Shown piece after piece: positions 9,854-19,280 of a stretch of DNA of 64,000 nucleotides (its first letter is position 1; each line of letters starts with the position of its first letter). The position numbers and the translations under genes are program-made. Below the pieces are notes generated by a model. That model did no database searches. It saw nothing but the letters and a program-made list of their open reading frames with translations, and was not told the origin of the DNA. Source of the stretch: Pseudomonas grimontii (GTDB taxonomy: Bacteria > Pseudomonadota > Gammaproteobacteria > Pseudomonadales > Pseudomonadaceae); assembly GCF_007858185.1 (NCBI RefSeq), contig NZ_VFES01000004.1:248001-312000 (forward strand), read 5' to 3'.

Positions 9854-12079
9854 ATGAAGACAGGGATGTTCGCGCTCGCGCTGGGGTTGCTGGCCCTGCG
9901 TTTTCTACCGGCGTTGCCGCCGACAGGGTGGCTGATAGCCATGCTGGTGCTGGCATTGATGCTATTGCCCTTTCGCACGTCGCCCCTGGCATTTTTCCTA
10001 CTGGGCTTGAGCTGGGCGTGCATCAGTGCGCAGTGGGCGCTGGATGATCGACTGCGCCCGGCGCTGGATGGCCAGACGCGATGGCTGGAGGGCCGTGTAA
10101 CCGGGTTGCCGCAGCAGACGGGGACGGGCGTGCGTTTTGAGTTGGCCGACAGCCAGGCGCGCAACGCGCGGCTGCCCAAGCGCATCCGTGTGTCCTGGCA
10201 CGGCGGGCCGCCGGTACGCAGTGGCGAGCGCTGGCGTCTGGCCGTTACGCTCAAGCGGCCTTCCGGGCTGCTCAATTTTCACGGTTTTGATCAGGAGGCG
10301 TGGCTGCTGGCCCAGCGCGTTGGCGCCACCGGCTCGGTGAAGGATGGCGAGCGCCTTGCGCCGGCTCGTCATGCCTGGCGTGACACTGTCCGCCAACGCC
10401 TTATGGCGGTGGACGCCCAAGGCCGCGAGGCGGGCCTGGCGGCCTTGGTGTTGGGGGATGGCTCCGGACTGGCGGCCGAAGACTGGCAGGTGTTGCAGGA
10501 CACCGGCACGGTGCACCTGCTGGTGATTTCAGGCCAGCACATTGGTTTGCTGGCAGGCCTGATCTACGGGTTGGTCGCGCTGCTTGCACGCTACGGTTGC
10601 TGGCCCCGCACCTGGCCGTGGCTGCCTTGGGCGTGCGGCCTGGCCTTTGCCGCCGCGCTGGGGTATGGCCTGTTGGCAGGGTTTGGCGTGCCCGTGCAAC
10701 GGGCCTGCGTCATGGTGGGGCTGGTGCTGTTGTGGCGCTTGCGCTTTCGTCACCTGGGGTTCTGGTGGCCATTGTTGCTGGCACTTAATGGGGTGCTGAT
10801 CCTGGAGCCATTAGCCAGCCTGCAGCCCGGGTTCTGGCTGTCCTTTACGGCTGTCGCTGTGCTGGTCCTGGGATTTGGTGGGCGGTTGGGGCCGTGGAGT
10901 GTCTGGCAGGCATGGACACGTCCCCAGTGCTTGATTGCCGTTGGTCTGTTTCCTGTGCTGCTGGTGCTCGGTTTGCCCGTCAGCGTGAGTGCGCCTCTGG
11001 CCAACCTGATTGCCGTGCCGTGGATCAGCCTCGTGGTGTTGCCACTGGCGTTGCTGGGGAGCGCATTGTTGCCGCTGCCGCATGTGGGGGAGGGCTTGTT
11101 GTGGCTGGCGGGTGGGGCGCTTGACGTGTTGTTCCGGGGCCTGGCATGGCTCGCTGGGCAAATGCCTGCCTGGATACCGGCCGAGGTGCCCCTGGGTTAC
11201 TGGCTGATCAGCCTGTTCGGCGCGGTGCTGTTATTGCTGCCCAGAGGCGTGCCGTTTCGGCCACTGGGCTGGCCGCTGCTGTTGTTGGCGGTATTTCCAC
11301 CCCGCGAGCCGGTGCCCCATGGGCGGGTGGAGGTGGTGCAGTTGGATGTCGGGCAGGGTCAGGCATTGATCCTGCGTACTCGCCATCACACGTTGCTCTA
11401 CGATGCCGGCCCGCGTTCGGGGGCGGTTGACCTCGGTGCCCGCGTGGTCGTGCCCGCGTTGAAAAAGCTCGGCGTAGGGACGCTGGATATGATGCTGCTG
11501 AGCCATGCCGACGCCGATCATGCCGGCGGGGCGTCGGCTGTTGCCCGAGGGTTGCCGATCAGACGTGTCGTGGGCGGTGAAACCGAGGGCTTGCCCGCGT
11601 TTCTCGCAACCCAGCCCTGTGTCAGCGGTGAACAGTGGATCTGGGACGGTGTGTCATTCGAGCTGTGGCAGTGGCCTGATGCGATTAAAGGCAACCCCAA
11701 GTCCTGTGTTCTGCAGGTCCAGGCCAATGGTGAGCGAATGCTACTCACCGGGGATATTGATCGGGCAGCCGAGCGAGCATTTCTCGCCTCATCGTTGGCC
11801 GTGCGCACCGATTGGTTGCAATCCCCGCACCATGGCAGTCGCAGTTCGTCGTCATGGCCTTTTCTACAGCGGCTGGCACCCACGTCGGTGCTGATTTCCC
11901 GCGGGCGTGGCAATGCGTTCGGCCATCCTCACCCACAGGTGGTTGAGCGCTACCGGGCACTGGGCAGCCAGCTGTATGACAGTGCCGAGCAGGGCGCGGT
12001 GCGTGTGCAACTAGGGGCTTTCGAGCCACCGACTGTTGCGCGTAGTCAACGCCGTTTTTGGCGCGAAACGTTACCGTAA
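9854..12079 (+). CDS. comEC: ComEC/Rec2 DNA-uptake channel protein
   Basis: ComEC forms the inner-membrane channel that brings single-stranded DNA into the cytoplasm during natural transformation. The 741-residue protein has an N-terminal membrane stretch and OB-like soluble region (to ~200), the Competence domain with many membrane helices (~215-480; VHLLVISGQHIGLLAGLIYG marks its start), and a C-terminal metallo-beta-lactamase-like domain (~500-720) with QLDVGQGQALILRT and the metal motif LSHADADHAGG. Length is typical and the frame is open. AAGGAGG precedes the start. It is followed 110 bp later by exbB. Whether this strain is transformable cannot be told from this gene alone. Confidence 0.93.
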   Translation: MKTGMFALALGLLALRFLPALPPTGWLIAMLVLALMLLPFRTSPLAFFLLGLSWACISAQWALDDRLRPALDGQTRWLEGRVTGLPQQTGTGVRFELADSQARNARLPKRIRVSWHGGPPVRSGERWRLAVTLKRPSGLLNFHGFDQEAWLLAQRVGATGSVKDGERLAPARHAWRDTVRQRLMAVDAQGREAGLAALVLGDGSGLAAEDWQVLQDTGTVHLLVISGQHIGLLAGLIYGLVALLARYGCWPRTWPWLPWACGLAFAAALGYGLLAGFGVPVQRACVMVGLVLLWRLRFRHLGFWWPLLLALNGVLILEPLASLQPGFWLSFTAVAVLVLGFGGRLGPWSVWQAWTRPQCLIAVGLFPVLLVLGLPVSVSAPLANLIAVPWISLVVLPLALLGSALLPLPHVGEGLLWLAGGALDVLFRGLAWLAGQMPAWIPAEVPLGYWLISLFGAVLLLLPRGVPFRPLGWPLLLLAVFPPREPVPHGRVEVVQLDVGQGQALILRTRHHTLLYDAGPRSGAVDLGARVVVPALKKLGVGTLDMMLLSHADADHAGGASAVARGLPIRRVVGGETEGLPAFLATQPCVSGEQWIWDGVSFELWQWPDAIKGNPKSCVLQVQANGERMLLTGDIDRAAERAFLASSLAVRTDWLQSPHHGSRSSSSWPFLQRLAPTSVLISRGRGNAFGHPHPQVVERYRALGSQLYDSAEQGAVRVQLGAFEPPTVARSQRRFWRETLP

Positions 12080-12188
12080 CCCAGCCTTACTAAAGACCGG
12101 CGACTGGGACAGACGGGTCCACGGCCGCCGAACCCCGCCGCCGAACCTATATGGTAAAGTGGCGCACTTTTTCGAGGGGACATTCACT

Positions 12189-12824
12189 GTGTGGGAATTG
12201 GTCAAATCTGGCGGCTGGATGATGTTGCCAATCATCTTGAGTTCCATCGCCGCACTCGGCATCGTTGCCGAACGTTTGTGGACCCTGCGCGCCAGTCGCG
12301 TTACCCCCGAGCATCTGCTGGGGCAGGTCTGGGGCTGGATCAAGAACAAGCAACTGGACAAGGAAAAACTCAAGGAACTGCGCGCCGACTCGCCGCTGGG
12401 TGAAATCCTCGCCGCTGGCCTGGCCAACTCCAAGCATGGTCGCGAGATCATGAAAGAGTGCATCGAAGAGGCCGCCGCCCGTGTCATCCATGAGCTGGAG
12501 CGCTATATCAACGCCCTCGGCACCATCGCGGCCATGGCGCCGTTGCTCGGTTTGCTGGGGACGGTGCTGGGCATGATCGATATTTTCAGCTCGTTCATGG
12601 GCTCGGGCATGTCCACCAACGCGGCCGTATTGGCCGGGGGCATCTCCAAGGCCCTGATTACTACGGCGGCGGGCCTGATGGTCGGCATTCCCTCGGTGTT
12701 CTTCCACCGTTTCCTGCAGCGGCGCATCGATGAACTGGTGGTCGGTATGGAGCAGGAAGCCATCAAGCTGGTGGAAGTGGTGCAGGGCGACCGTGATGTG
12801 GACCTGATTGGGGGCAAAGCGTGA
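12189..12824 (+). CDS. exbB: MotA/TolQ/ExbB proton-channel family protein
   Basis: This is the 211-residue ExbB/TolQ-type subunit of a proton-driven inner-membrane motor. I start at GTG 12189 (VWELVKSGGWMMLPIILSSI), directly after GAGGGGAC; the longer frame upstream is poor coding and overlaps comEC. There are three membrane spans: ~10-30, ~105-130 (AAMAPLLGLLGTVLGMIDIF) and ~150-170 (ALITTAAGLMVGIPSVFFHR). It forms an operon with exbD and lpxK, overlapping exbD by 4 bp. The link to lpxK suggests a housekeeping envelope role rather than siderophore uptake; this is inference from position. Confidence 0.9.
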   Translation: MWELVKSGGWMMLPIILSSIAALGIVAERLWTLRASRVTPEHLLGQVWGWIKNKQLDKEKLKELRADSPLGEILAAGLANSKHGREIMKECIEEAAARVIHELERYINALGTIAAMAPLLGLLGTVLGMIDIFSSFMGSGMSTNAAVLAGGISKALITTAAGLMVGIPSVFFHRFLQRRIDELVVGMEQEAIKLVEVVQGDRDVDLIGGKA

Positions 12825-13249
12825 AATTTCGCCGCAAGCAACGGGAAAATGTTGATATCAACCTCGCGTCGTTGATCGACGTGGTGTTTATCCTGCTGCT
12901 GTTTTTTGTCGTCACCACCACTTTCACCCGGCAGACCGAACTGCGCGTCGACCTGCCGGAAGCCGTGAGTGGTTCGCCGGCCGAAGACCAGGAAGTCAAG
13001 CAACTGGACATCGCCATCAGCGCCGACGGGGCGTTTTCGGTGAATAACCAGTTGCTGGAGAAAAACGACCTCGCCAGCCTGATCGCTGCCCTGGAGAAAG
13101 AGTCCGGTGGTGATACCAAAATGCCGTTGTCCATCAGTGCCGATGGCAAGACCCAGCACCAGGCCGTGATCACCGCGATGGACGCCGCCGGCAAGCTCGG
13201 TTTCAGCCATCTGCGCATGAGCACTGTCGAGGCGGCGAGCCAACCCTGA
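12821..13249 (+). CDS. exbD: ExbD/TolR family protein
   Basis: This 142-residue partner of the upstream ExbB-like subunit has a cytoplasmic basic N-terminus ([14 protein letters not shown]), one TM helix with the family's conserved Asp ([18 protein letters not shown], residues ~18-35), then a periplasmic domain. It starts at GTG 12821 in a GTGA overlap with exbB. Its stop overlaps the lpxK start by one base, so all three are translationally coupled. Confidence 0.9.
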   Translation: MKFRRKQRENVDINLASLIDVVFILLLFFVVTTTFTRQTELRVDLPEAVSGSPAEDQEVKQLDIAISADGAFSVNNQLLEKNDLASLIAALEKESGGDTKMPLSISADGKTQHQAVITAMDAAGKLGFSHLRMSTVEAASQP

Positions 13250-14259
13250 TGGCCATGTCCGATCGTTTGCTCAAGGCCTGGTACGAGGGCCATCCGGCGC
13301 TCGCGTTGTTGCGTCCGCTGGAGTCGTTGTATCGCCGGGTGGTGCAGCGTAAGCGCGCGCGGTTCCTGGCGGGAGAGGGCGAGATCTATCAATCGCCGGT
13401 GCCAGTGGTGGTGGTCGGTAATATCACCGTGGGCGGCACCGGCAAGACGCCGTTGATCCTGTGGTTGATCGAACACTGTCGGCGCAGTGGCCTGCGGGTA
13501 GGGGTGGTCAGTCGCGGGTATGGCGCCAAGCCGCCGCAGTTGCCATGGCGCGTCGAGGCCGGCCACAGCGCCACAGTGTCGGGTGATGAGCCTTTGTTGA
13601 TCGTGCAGCGCTGCGGCGTGCCCCTGATGATCGATCCCGACCGCAGCCGTGCGGTGAAGGCCTTGCTTGCCAGCGAAACCCTCGATTTGATCCTTTCCGA
13701 CGACGGCCTGCAACACTACCGCCTGGCCCGTGACCTGGAATTGGTGCTGATCGACGCCGCCCGTGGCCTCGGCAACCGCCGTTGCCTGCCGGCCGGGCCA
13801 TTGCGCGAACCGGTTGAGCGTTTGCACAGTGTTGATGCGCTGCTCTACAACGGTGCCGGCTCGGATCGCGACGATGGCTTTGCGTTTCGCCTGCAGCCCA
13901 CCGCACTGGTCAACCTGCACAGCGGCGAACGCACGTCGGTGGCGTACTTTCCTGAGGGGCAGCAGATACATGCGGTCGCCGGTATCGGCAACCCACAACG
14001 TTTCTTCAACACCCTCGAAACGCTACACTGGCAGCCGATTCCCCATGCTTTTGCCGACCACGCGCCCTACAGCGCCGAGGTCTTGAATTTTACGCCGTCA
14101 TTGCCACTGGTCATGACCGAGAAGGACGCGGTGAAGTGCCGCGCCTTTGCCCAGCCCGACTGGTGGTACCTTGCGGTAGATGCGGTGCCGTCGCCGGCGT
14201 TCGTCGCCTGGTTCGACACGCAGCTGATGCGCCTGCTGCCCGCCCGTCTTTTGCCTTAA
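13249..14259 (+). CDS. lpxK: Tetraacyldisaccharide 4'-kinase LpxK
   Basis: LpxK phosphorylates the 4' position of the lipid A disaccharide precursor at the inner membrane, using ATP. The 336-residue product has an N-terminal amphipathic region with [20 protein letters not shown], the Walker A-like [13 protein letters not shown] (residues ~57-69), SRGYG, and the DDGLQH motif (~150-155). The ATG at 13249 overlaps the exbD stop; a second ATG two codons later (MSDRLLKAW) is an equally good start. It is the third gene of the exbB-exbD-lpxK-trm112-kdsB-ptp-murB operon. Confidence 0.96.
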   Translation: MAMSDRLLKAWYEGHPALALLRPLESLYRRVVQRKRARFLAGEGEIYQSPVPVVVVGNITVGGTGKTPLILWLIEHCRRSGLRVGVVSRGYGAKPPQLPWRVEAGHSATVSGDEPLLIVQRCGVPLMIDPDRSRAVKALLASETLDLILSDDGLQHYRLARDLELVLIDAARGLGNRRCLPAGPLREPVERLHSVDALLYNGAGSDRDDGFAFRLQPTALVNLHSGERTSVAYFPEGQQIHAVAGIGNPQRFFNTLETLHWQPIPHAFADHAPYSAEVLNFTPSLPLVMTEKDAVKCRAFAQPDWWYLAVDAVPSPAFVAWFDTQLMRLLPARLLP

Positions 14260-14282
14260 ACGCTTCTTTCCAGGAAACACTC

Positions 14283-14468
14283 ATGGACACCAAACTGCTC
14301 GACATCCTCGCTTGCCCGATCTGCAAAGGCCCGCTCAAGCTCAGCGCCGATAAAACCGAGCTGATCAGTAAGGGCGCCGGCCTGGCTTACCCGATCCGTG
14401 ATGGCATCCCGGTGATGCTGGAAAGCGAAGCCCGCACCCTGACCACCGACGAGCGCCTGGATAAATGA
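14283..14468 (+). CDS. Trm112/YcaR family small zinc-ribbon-like protein
   Basis: This 61-residue protein ([19 protein letters not shown]...) belongs to the UPF0434/Trm112 family. The N-terminal CPIC pair is present but the second zinc-ligand pair is absent, as is common in proteobacterial members. Trm112-like proteins activate methyltransferases in other organisms; the bacterial role is unclear. AGGAAAC precedes the start, and its stop overlaps the kdsB start by 4 bp (ATGA). The position between lpxK and kdsB is conserved in pseudomonads. Confidence 0.92.
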   Translation: MDTKLLDILACPICKGPLKLSADKTELISKGAGLAYPIRDGIPVMLESEARTLTTDERLDK

Positions 14469-15229
14469 CCACAGCCTTTACCGTTGTCATTCCTTCCCGC
14501 TACGCCTCGACGCGCCTGCCGGGCAAGCCGCTGCAACTGATCGGCAGCAAGCCGATGATCCAGCTGGTGTGGGAACAGGCCTGCAAAAGCAGCGCTCAGC
14601 GCGTCGTGGTGGCCACTGATGACCCGCGCATCATCGAAGCCTGCAAAGGGTTCGGCGCCGAAGCGGTACTGACCCGTGAAGATCACAACTCCGGCACCGA
14701 CCGCCTGGCCGAAGTGGCCACGCAGCTTGGCCTGGCGCCAGACGCCATCGTGGTTAACGTGCAAGGCGACGAGCCGTTGATCCCGCCTGGCGTGATCGAC
14801 CAGGTGGCCGCCAACCTGGCCGCCCACGGTGAAGCGCGTATGGCTACCCTGGCCGAACCGATTGAAGACATCGACACCCTGTTCAACCCCAACGTGGTGA
14901 AGGTGGTCAGTGATGTCAATGGCCTGGCGCTGACCTTCAGCCGTTCGACCTTGCCCTGGGCGCGCGACGCCTTCGCCAAGAACCCTGACGTGCTGCCGGA
15001 AGGCGTGCCGTACCGCCGCCATATCGGTATCTACGCCTATCGTGCGGGTTTTCTGCATGACTTCGTCAGATGGGGCCCGTGCTGGTTGGAAAATACCGAA
15101 TCCCTGGAGCAACTCCGAGCCCTTTGGCACGGCGTACGTATCCACGTGGGGGACGCCCTGGAAGCACCGCCTGCGGGTGTCGATACCCCGGAAGACCTTG
15201 AACGCGTCCGTCGCCTGTTGGGGGCCTGA
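14465..15229 (+). CDS. kdsB: CMP-KDO synthetase (3-deoxy-manno-octulosonate cytidylyltransferase) KdsB
   Basis: KdsB activates KDO with CTP to form CMP-KDO for the inner core of LPS. The 254-residue protein has the nucleotidyltransferase signature [15 protein letters not shown] (residues ~10-24), the ATDDPRI segment, [10 protein letters not shown] (~98-107) and the [13 protein letters not shown] [13 protein letters not shown] block (~180-192). The cytoplasmic reaction fits its operon partners lpxK and murB. It overlaps trm112 by 4 bp and the phosphatase gene by 1 bp. Confidence 0.97.
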   Translation: MTTAFTVVIPSRYASTRLPGKPLQLIGSKPMIQLVWEQACKSSAQRVVVATDDPRIIEACKGFGAEAVLTREDHNSGTDRLAEVATQLGLAPDAIVVNVQGDEPLIPPGVIDQVAANLAAHGEARMATLAEPIEDIDTLFNPNVVKVVSDVNGLALTFSRSTLPWARDAFAKNPDVLPEGVPYRRHIGIYAYRAGFLHDFVRWGPCWLENTESLEQLRALWHGVRIHVGDALEAPPAGVDTPEDLERVRRLLGA

Positions 15230-15693
15230 TGGAGGTTCTGTTTGTCTGCCTGGGCAATATCTGCCGCTCGCCCACCGCTGAGGGCGTACTGCGCCATAAA
15301 TTGCGCGAAGCCGGGTTGGCGGGGCTGGTCGAGGTGGCGTCCGCCGGTACTGGCGAATGGCATATCGGCAATCCGCCGGACCAGCGCAGCCAACGTGCGG
15401 CGCTGGTGCGCGGCTACGATCTGTCGGCCCAGCGTGCCCAGCAGGTCTCCCGCGCCGACTTTGCGCGCTACGACCTGATCCTGGCCATGGACAACAGCAA
15501 CCTGCGCAATCTCAAGGCCATGCAGCCCACTCAGGGCAAGGCGGAATTGGACCTGTTCCTGCGCCGCTATGACGCGGAAGTGGACGAGGTGCCGGATCCC
15601 TACTACGAAGGCGAACAAGGCTTCGAACGGGTCCTGGACCTGATCGAGCGGGCGTGTGATTTATTGGTGATCGAATTGAAGGGACGGTTATGA
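15229..15693 (+). CDS. Low-molecular-weight protein tyrosine phosphatase
   Basis: This 154-residue protein carries the LMW-PTP active-site loop VCLGNICRSPTAEG near its start (nucleophile Cys7, Arg13) and the general-acid DPYY motif near residue 122. Such phosphatases act on BY-kinases of exopolysaccharide synthesis or on other phosphotyrosines; no kinase is encoded nearby. It overlaps kdsB by 1 bp and murB by 4 bp, so it is part of the envelope operon. Confidence 0.93.
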   Translation: MEVLFVCLGNICRSPTAEGVLRHKLREAGLAGLVEVASAGTGEWHIGNPPDQRSQRAALVRGYDLSAQRAQQVSRADFARYDLILAMDNSNLRNLKAMQPTQGKAELDLFLRRYDAEVDEVPDPYYEGEQGFERVLDLIERACDLLVIELKGRL

Positions 15694-16709
15694 CCTTGCA
15701 AGTACTGGCGCAGGTGTCGCTTAAGCCATTCAACAGCTTTGGCATTGATGTGCGTGCCCAACTGTTTGCCGAAGCCCACAGTGATGCCGATGTACGCGAG
15801 GCACTGGCCTATGCGGCGACCCAGGCGTTGCCCTTGCTGGTGATCGGTGGTGGCAGCAACTTGCTGCTGACCCAGGACATTCCTGCCTTGGTGTTGCGCA
15901 TGGCCACCCAGGGCATTCGGGTGCTGCAGGATGATGGCGTGCAGGTGGTGATCGAAGCCGAAGCCGGCGAAGCCTGGCACCCGTTTGTACTGTGGACCCT
16001 TGAACAGGGCTTCTGCGGCCTGGAAAACCTCAGCCTGATCCCCGGTACCGTGGGCGCTGCCCCCATGCAGAACATCGGTGCCTACGGTGTGGAGATCAAG
16101 GATGTCTTTGCCGGCTTGACCGCCTTGGACCGCCAGACGGGCGAGCTGCGCGACTTCAGCCTGGAAGAATGCAACTTTGCCTACCGTGACAGCCTGTTCA
16201 AGCACGAAACCGGGCGCTGGCTGATCCTGCGGGTACGCTTCGTCTTGAGTCGCGCCAGCCACCTCAAGCTCGACTACGGCCCAGTGCAACAGCGCCTGGC
16301 AGGGCAGGGGATCACCGAGGTCACGCCGAGCGATGTCAGTCGCGCGATTTGCAGCATCCGTAGCGAAAAATTGCCCGACCCGGCAGTGCTTGGCAATGCC
16401 GGCAGCTTCTTCAAGAACCCGCTGGTATCGAAGGGCCAGGCTGAAGAGTTACAGGCGCTGTATCCGGACCTGGTGGCCTACCGGCAGGCGGATGGGCAGA
16501 TGAAACTGGCCGCTGGCTGGCTGATCGACAAGGCCGGCTGGAAGGGCTTTCGTGACGGCGATGCCGGCGTGCATACGCTGCAGGCGCTGGTGTTGGTCAA
16601 CTATGGCGGCGCCACAGGGCACGATATAGCCAACCTGGCCCAGCGTATCCAACGGGACATCGCCGAGCGTTTCAAGGTCGAGCTGGAAATGGAACCCAAC
16701 CAGTACTAA
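15690..16709 (+). CDS. murB: UDP-N-acetylenolpyruvoylglucosamine reductase MurB
   Basis: MurB is the FAD/NADPH enzyme that reduces UDP-GlcNAc-enolpyruvate to UDP-MurNAc in peptidoglycan synthesis. The 339-residue protein is of the long type I class. The FAD-binding segment LLVIGGGSNLLLT (residues ~48-60), the NLSLIPGTVGAAPMQNIGAYG block (~113-133), the YRDSLFK motif (~165-171) with catalytic Tyr/Arg, and GNAGSFFKNP (~233-242, catalytic Ser) are all intact. It is the last gene of the operon, ending in a strong hairpin terminator shared with the convergent BI-1 gene. Confidence 0.97.
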   Translation: MTLQVLAQVSLKPFNSFGIDVRAQLFAEAHSDADVREALAYAATQALPLLVIGGGSNLLLTQDIPALVLRMATQGIRVLQDDGVQVVIEAEAGEAWHPFVLWTLEQGFCGLENLSLIPGTVGAAPMQNIGAYGVEIKDVFAGLTALDRQTGELRDFSLEECNFAYRDSLFKHETGRWLILRVRFVLSRASHLKLDYGPVQQRLAGQGITEVTPSDVSRAICSIRSEKLPDPAVLGNAGSFFKNPLVSKGQAEELQALYPDLVAYRQADGQMKLAAGWLIDKAGWKGFRDGDAGVHTLQALVLVNYGGATGHDIANLAQRIQRDIAERFKVELEMEPNQY

Positions 16710-16721
16710 TACCGTGAAAAC

Positions 16722-16757
16722 AAAAATGCCCCGCATCTTTCGATACGGGGCATTTTT
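16722..16757. terminator. Bidirectional intrinsic terminator (murB / BI-1 gene)
   Basis: AAAAATGCCCCG and its complement CGGGGCATTTTTT flank a 12-nt loop between two convergent genes. The A-run and T-run on either side make it work in both directions. Confidence 0.9.
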
Positions 16758-16772
16758 TATGCAGCGAGTAAA

Positions 16773-17444
16773 TCAGTCGTCGCGGCTCATGATGCCGAAG
16801 ATCTGCAACAGGCTGATAAACAGGTTGTAGATCGACACATACAGGCTGACGGTTGCCATGATGTAGTTGCGTTCACCGCCGTGGATGATGGCGCTGGTCT
16901 GGAACAGGATGCACACGGAGGAGAACAGCACAAAACCCGCGCTGATCGCCAGTTGCAGGCCGCTGATCTGGAAGAACATGCCTGCAACCACCGCCGCCAG
17001 CAACACGAAGAAGCCTGCGGTGATGAAGCCACCCAGGAAGCTCATGTCCTTGCGGGTGATTAGCACGTAGGCCGACAGACCACCAAACACCAGGGCCGTC
17101 ATGGCAAACGCCGAGCTGACCACTTCCGCACCGCCGGCCATGCCGAGGTAGCGGTTGAGGATCGGGCCGAGGATAAAGCCCATGAAACCGGTCAACGCAA
17201 ACGCAGACACCAGGCCCCAGGCCGAGTCACGCAGCTTGTTGGTCAGGAAGAACAGGCCATAGAAGCCGATCAGTACGACAAAGATATTCGGATAGCCGAC
17301 CCGCATCTGCTGGGCCACGAACGCCATCACGCCGCTGAATGCGAGGGTAAGGGCGAGCAAGCCATAGGTGTTGCGCAACACGCGGCTGACTTCAAGCTGC
17401 TCAGCCTGCGCGTTGCCATTCACTGCGTAATTCTGTTCGCGCAT
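16773..17444 (-). CDS. Bax inhibitor-1/YccA family membrane protein
   Basis: This 223-residue inner membrane protein has about seven hydrophobic spans starting near residue 28 (GLLALTLAFSGVMAFVAQQM) and the family's C-terminal SLYVSIYNLFISLLQIFG with acidic tail SRDD. BI-1/YccA proteins are putative calcium-permeable channels or modulators of the FtsH protease. The ATG at 17444 gives MREQNYAVNGNAQAEQLEVSRVLRNTYGLL and has GGAGT upstream. It is a single gene, divergent from the tRNA-Ser gene. Confidence 0.93.
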   Translation of the reverse strand: MREQNYAVNGNAQAEQLEVSRVLRNTYGLLALTLAFSGVMAFVAQQMRVGYPNIFVVLIGFYGLFFLTNKLRDSAWGLVSAFALTGFMGFILGPILNRYLGMAGGAEVVSSAFAMTALVFGGLSAYVLITRKDMSFLGGFITAGFFVLLAAVVAGMFFQISGLQLAISAGFVLFSSVCILFQTSAIIHGGERNYIMATVSLYVSIYNLFISLLQIFGIMSRDD

Positions 17445-17596
17445 GGCGACACTCCTTCGGTTTTGAAACGTTCAGTCGCAAAGATCATAACAGACGCTCT
17501 GTAACAAGCTATGGCGAGAGTTTGACAGTGTGTTTCATTCGGGTATTATGGCGCCCGCTGAGACAGGATGGGCTACTCTAATCCTGTGACGCACAA

Positions 17597-17687
17597 GGGA
17601 AATTGGCAGAGTGGTTGAATGCACCGGTCTTGAAAACCGGCGAACGTTAATAGCGTTCCCAGGGTTCGAATCCCTGGTTTCCCGCCA
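17597..17687 (+). tRNA. tRNA-Ser (anticodon UGA)
   Basis: The 91-nt sequence folds as a class II tRNA: acceptor GGGAAAT pairing with GTTTCCC, discriminator G and encoded CCA at 17685-17687. The anticodon stem CCGGT/ACCGG has loop CTTGAAA (anticodon TGA), a long variable arm lies around GAACGTTAATAGCGTTC, and the T arm is CAGGGTTCGAATCCCTG. The long variable arm and the anticodon together assign it to serine. Confidence 0.95.
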
Positions 17688-17698
17688 AGATTCAAACG

Positions 17699-17722
17699 AA
17701 AGCCCCGCAATGCGGGGCTTTT
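17699..17722 (+). terminator. Intrinsic terminator after tRNA-Ser
   Basis: AAAGCCCCGC and GCGGGGCTTTT form a tight hairpin with an AAT loop 12 bp after the tRNA CCA end. Confidence 0.9.
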
Positions 17723-17965
17723 GTGTTTCTGGGGTTTGGCGACCTCGGGCTTTGGGGGCGGGCGATGACCATTGTTCTTCGCGCAAAAAACCAACCCGGT
17801 GTCGAGAACTGTGTGAACCCATCCGCATTAACCCGTATGCACAAGGAACGATGCTAATTAGCCATGCTCCAACCATCCGTGCCAAGCCTGCCCAGTGGGG
17901 GCATGGCTCAATCGGCTCCGCGTAAACGGCGGCGTGCGCTACCCCATTACAAGGACGCAAGCTTT
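17723..17965. other. Intergenic stretch without recognisable gene
   Basis: Between the tRNA terminator and the first membrane-protein gene I see only a short AT-richer segment near 17835-17865 that could hold a promoter. The frame open through 17864-17965 lacks a ribosome-binding site at its start, and its translation does not look like a protein. Confidence 0.4.
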
Positions 17966-18886
17966 ATGCAGTCATCCCCCTCCCAAGCGCCTTCCGCCAC
18001 CGGCGAACTGATCGCCAGTTTCCGTCACGGCAAGGGTTTTCTGATTTTCAGTTTGATATTTGGCCTTGTGTTGTTAGGTCTCGCCGGGTTTGTGTTGTAT
18101 CTGGGCACGATCCTGCCACCGGGCAATGAGGGGCCGGTCAGTCTCCAACCGTCCCGTGGCATGGCCTTCAGTTTCAGTAACCCACATACCTTGATTTACG
18201 CCACCAGCGCTTTGCTGGCCGTTCTCGGGCTTGGTGTATTTGCCGCTTACGCCTGGCACAGGAAACTGCGCGCGCCGCGTTACACAGTGTATGAGCACGG
18301 CATCGAGCGCATCATCGACGATCAGCGGGAATACACCGCCTTTGCCGAGATTGACGACCTGTATCTGTTTGGCTCCGGGCAAACCGTGCTGACCGGCATG
18401 ATCACCAACGTGGCCTACCGTCGTAATGCCACCGAGCCGTTTCATCGGGTGATCGAGAGCCTCAAGGGCTTTCACGACTTCCAGCAGTTGGTCCGTGAGC
18501 TGCACGTACGCGCACGTCTGCCGGGGGTAGTGGCGACGCTGGAGTCGGGCGGGGCGGTCAGGTTCAATTGCATCAGCTCCGGGCAGGTCTGGGGCAAGCG
18601 TGTCACCGGCAACTTCCTCAAAATCACCACGACGCCGATTGTGGTGAGCCAGGATTTTCTCGAATACCAGGGGCGCATAGTGCCGATGTCGTCGCTGCGT
18701 AGGGTCGACCTCAACGCCTGGACCGAAAAGGTGGTGATCAAGGACGAGAGCGGCAAACCCGTGTTGTCGACCATCGCCACCGGCATTCTGAGCCACGATC
18801 TGTTCCTCAATACCCTCGATGCCGTGTTTGCGGCTGAAGAACAAAAACGTGAGCCGGCAGCGTCAAGGATGAGTACTAAACGATGA
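17966..18886 (+). CDS. Hypothetical membrane protein with PH-like cytoplasmic domain
   Basis: This 306-residue protein has no function I recognise. After an N-terminal MQSSPSQAPSATGELIASFR come two membrane helices, ~25-50 (GFLIFSLIFGLVLLGLAGFV) and ~75-98 (TLIYATSALLAVLGLGVFAA). A beta-rich cytoplasmic region follows that contains two similar modules: YTVYEHGIERIIDDQREYTAFAEI at ~105-130 and LEYQGRIVPMSSLRRVDLNAW at ~230-250. Such modules are typical of PH-like domains. I start at 17966 after AAGGACGC. It overlaps the next gene by 4 bp (ATGA), marking the start of a small operon of membrane proteins. Confidence 0.65.
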   Translation: MQSSPSQAPSATGELIASFRHGKGFLIFSLIFGLVLLGLAGFVLYLGTILPPGNEGPVSLQPSRGMAFSFSNPHTLIYATSALLAVLGLGVFAAYAWHRKLRAPRYTVYEHGIERIIDDQREYTAFAEIDDLYLFGSGQTVLTGMITNVAYRRNATEPFHRVIESLKGFHDFQQLVRELHVRARLPGVVATLESGGAVRFNCISSGQVWGKRVTGNFLKITTTPIVVSQDFLEYQGRIVPMSSLRRVDLNAWTEKVVIKDESGKPVLSTIATGILSHDLFLNTLDAVFAAEEQKREPAASRMSTKR

Positions 18887-19167
18887 TCTATCGCGGCGCA
18901 GGCTGGCTGACGCTGTTCACACCGGTGGCCATGGTGTTGTTGCTGATGGGGTTGTGGCCCGACCCCAGCGTCAAACCCGGCAATACCTCATCGATGCAAC
19001 TGCTGATGGGGGCGGGGATTGGCTCGGGTATCAACACCGTGCTGGGCTTTGTACTGAATCGGCAGGTGCATGAAGATGGCGTGCGCCATCACTTCTTTTT
19101 CATGCCCATGCAGTGGCCGGCGCTGGCGATCATGATTGTCTGCGCGGTGATTGCCCTGCTCAAGTAA
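18883..19167 (+). CDS. Small hypothetical membrane protein
   Basis: This 94-residue protein is mainly three hydrophobic segments (residues ~5-24, ~40-60 and ~72-93, ending WPALAIMIVCAVIALLK). The ATG overlaps the preceding stop by 4 bp, which supports translation. It has no recognisable domain. It is probably cotranscribed with the PH-like protein upstream and may be its partner. Confidence 0.65.
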   Translation: MIYRGAGWLTLFTPVAMVLLLMGLWPDPSVKPGNTSSMQLLMGAGIGSGINTVLGFVLNRQVHEDGVRHHFFFMPMQWPALAIMIVCAVIALLK

Positions 19168-19280
19168 GGCTGCCGACCGCTTCGGCAGGGGCGGCGGCTT
19201 CTTGCCCAGCCTGGCCTTCATCACCACGTCGCGACTGTCGTAGTGATACCGTCTACCCAGCCATCCCCGGAGCCTGCTGG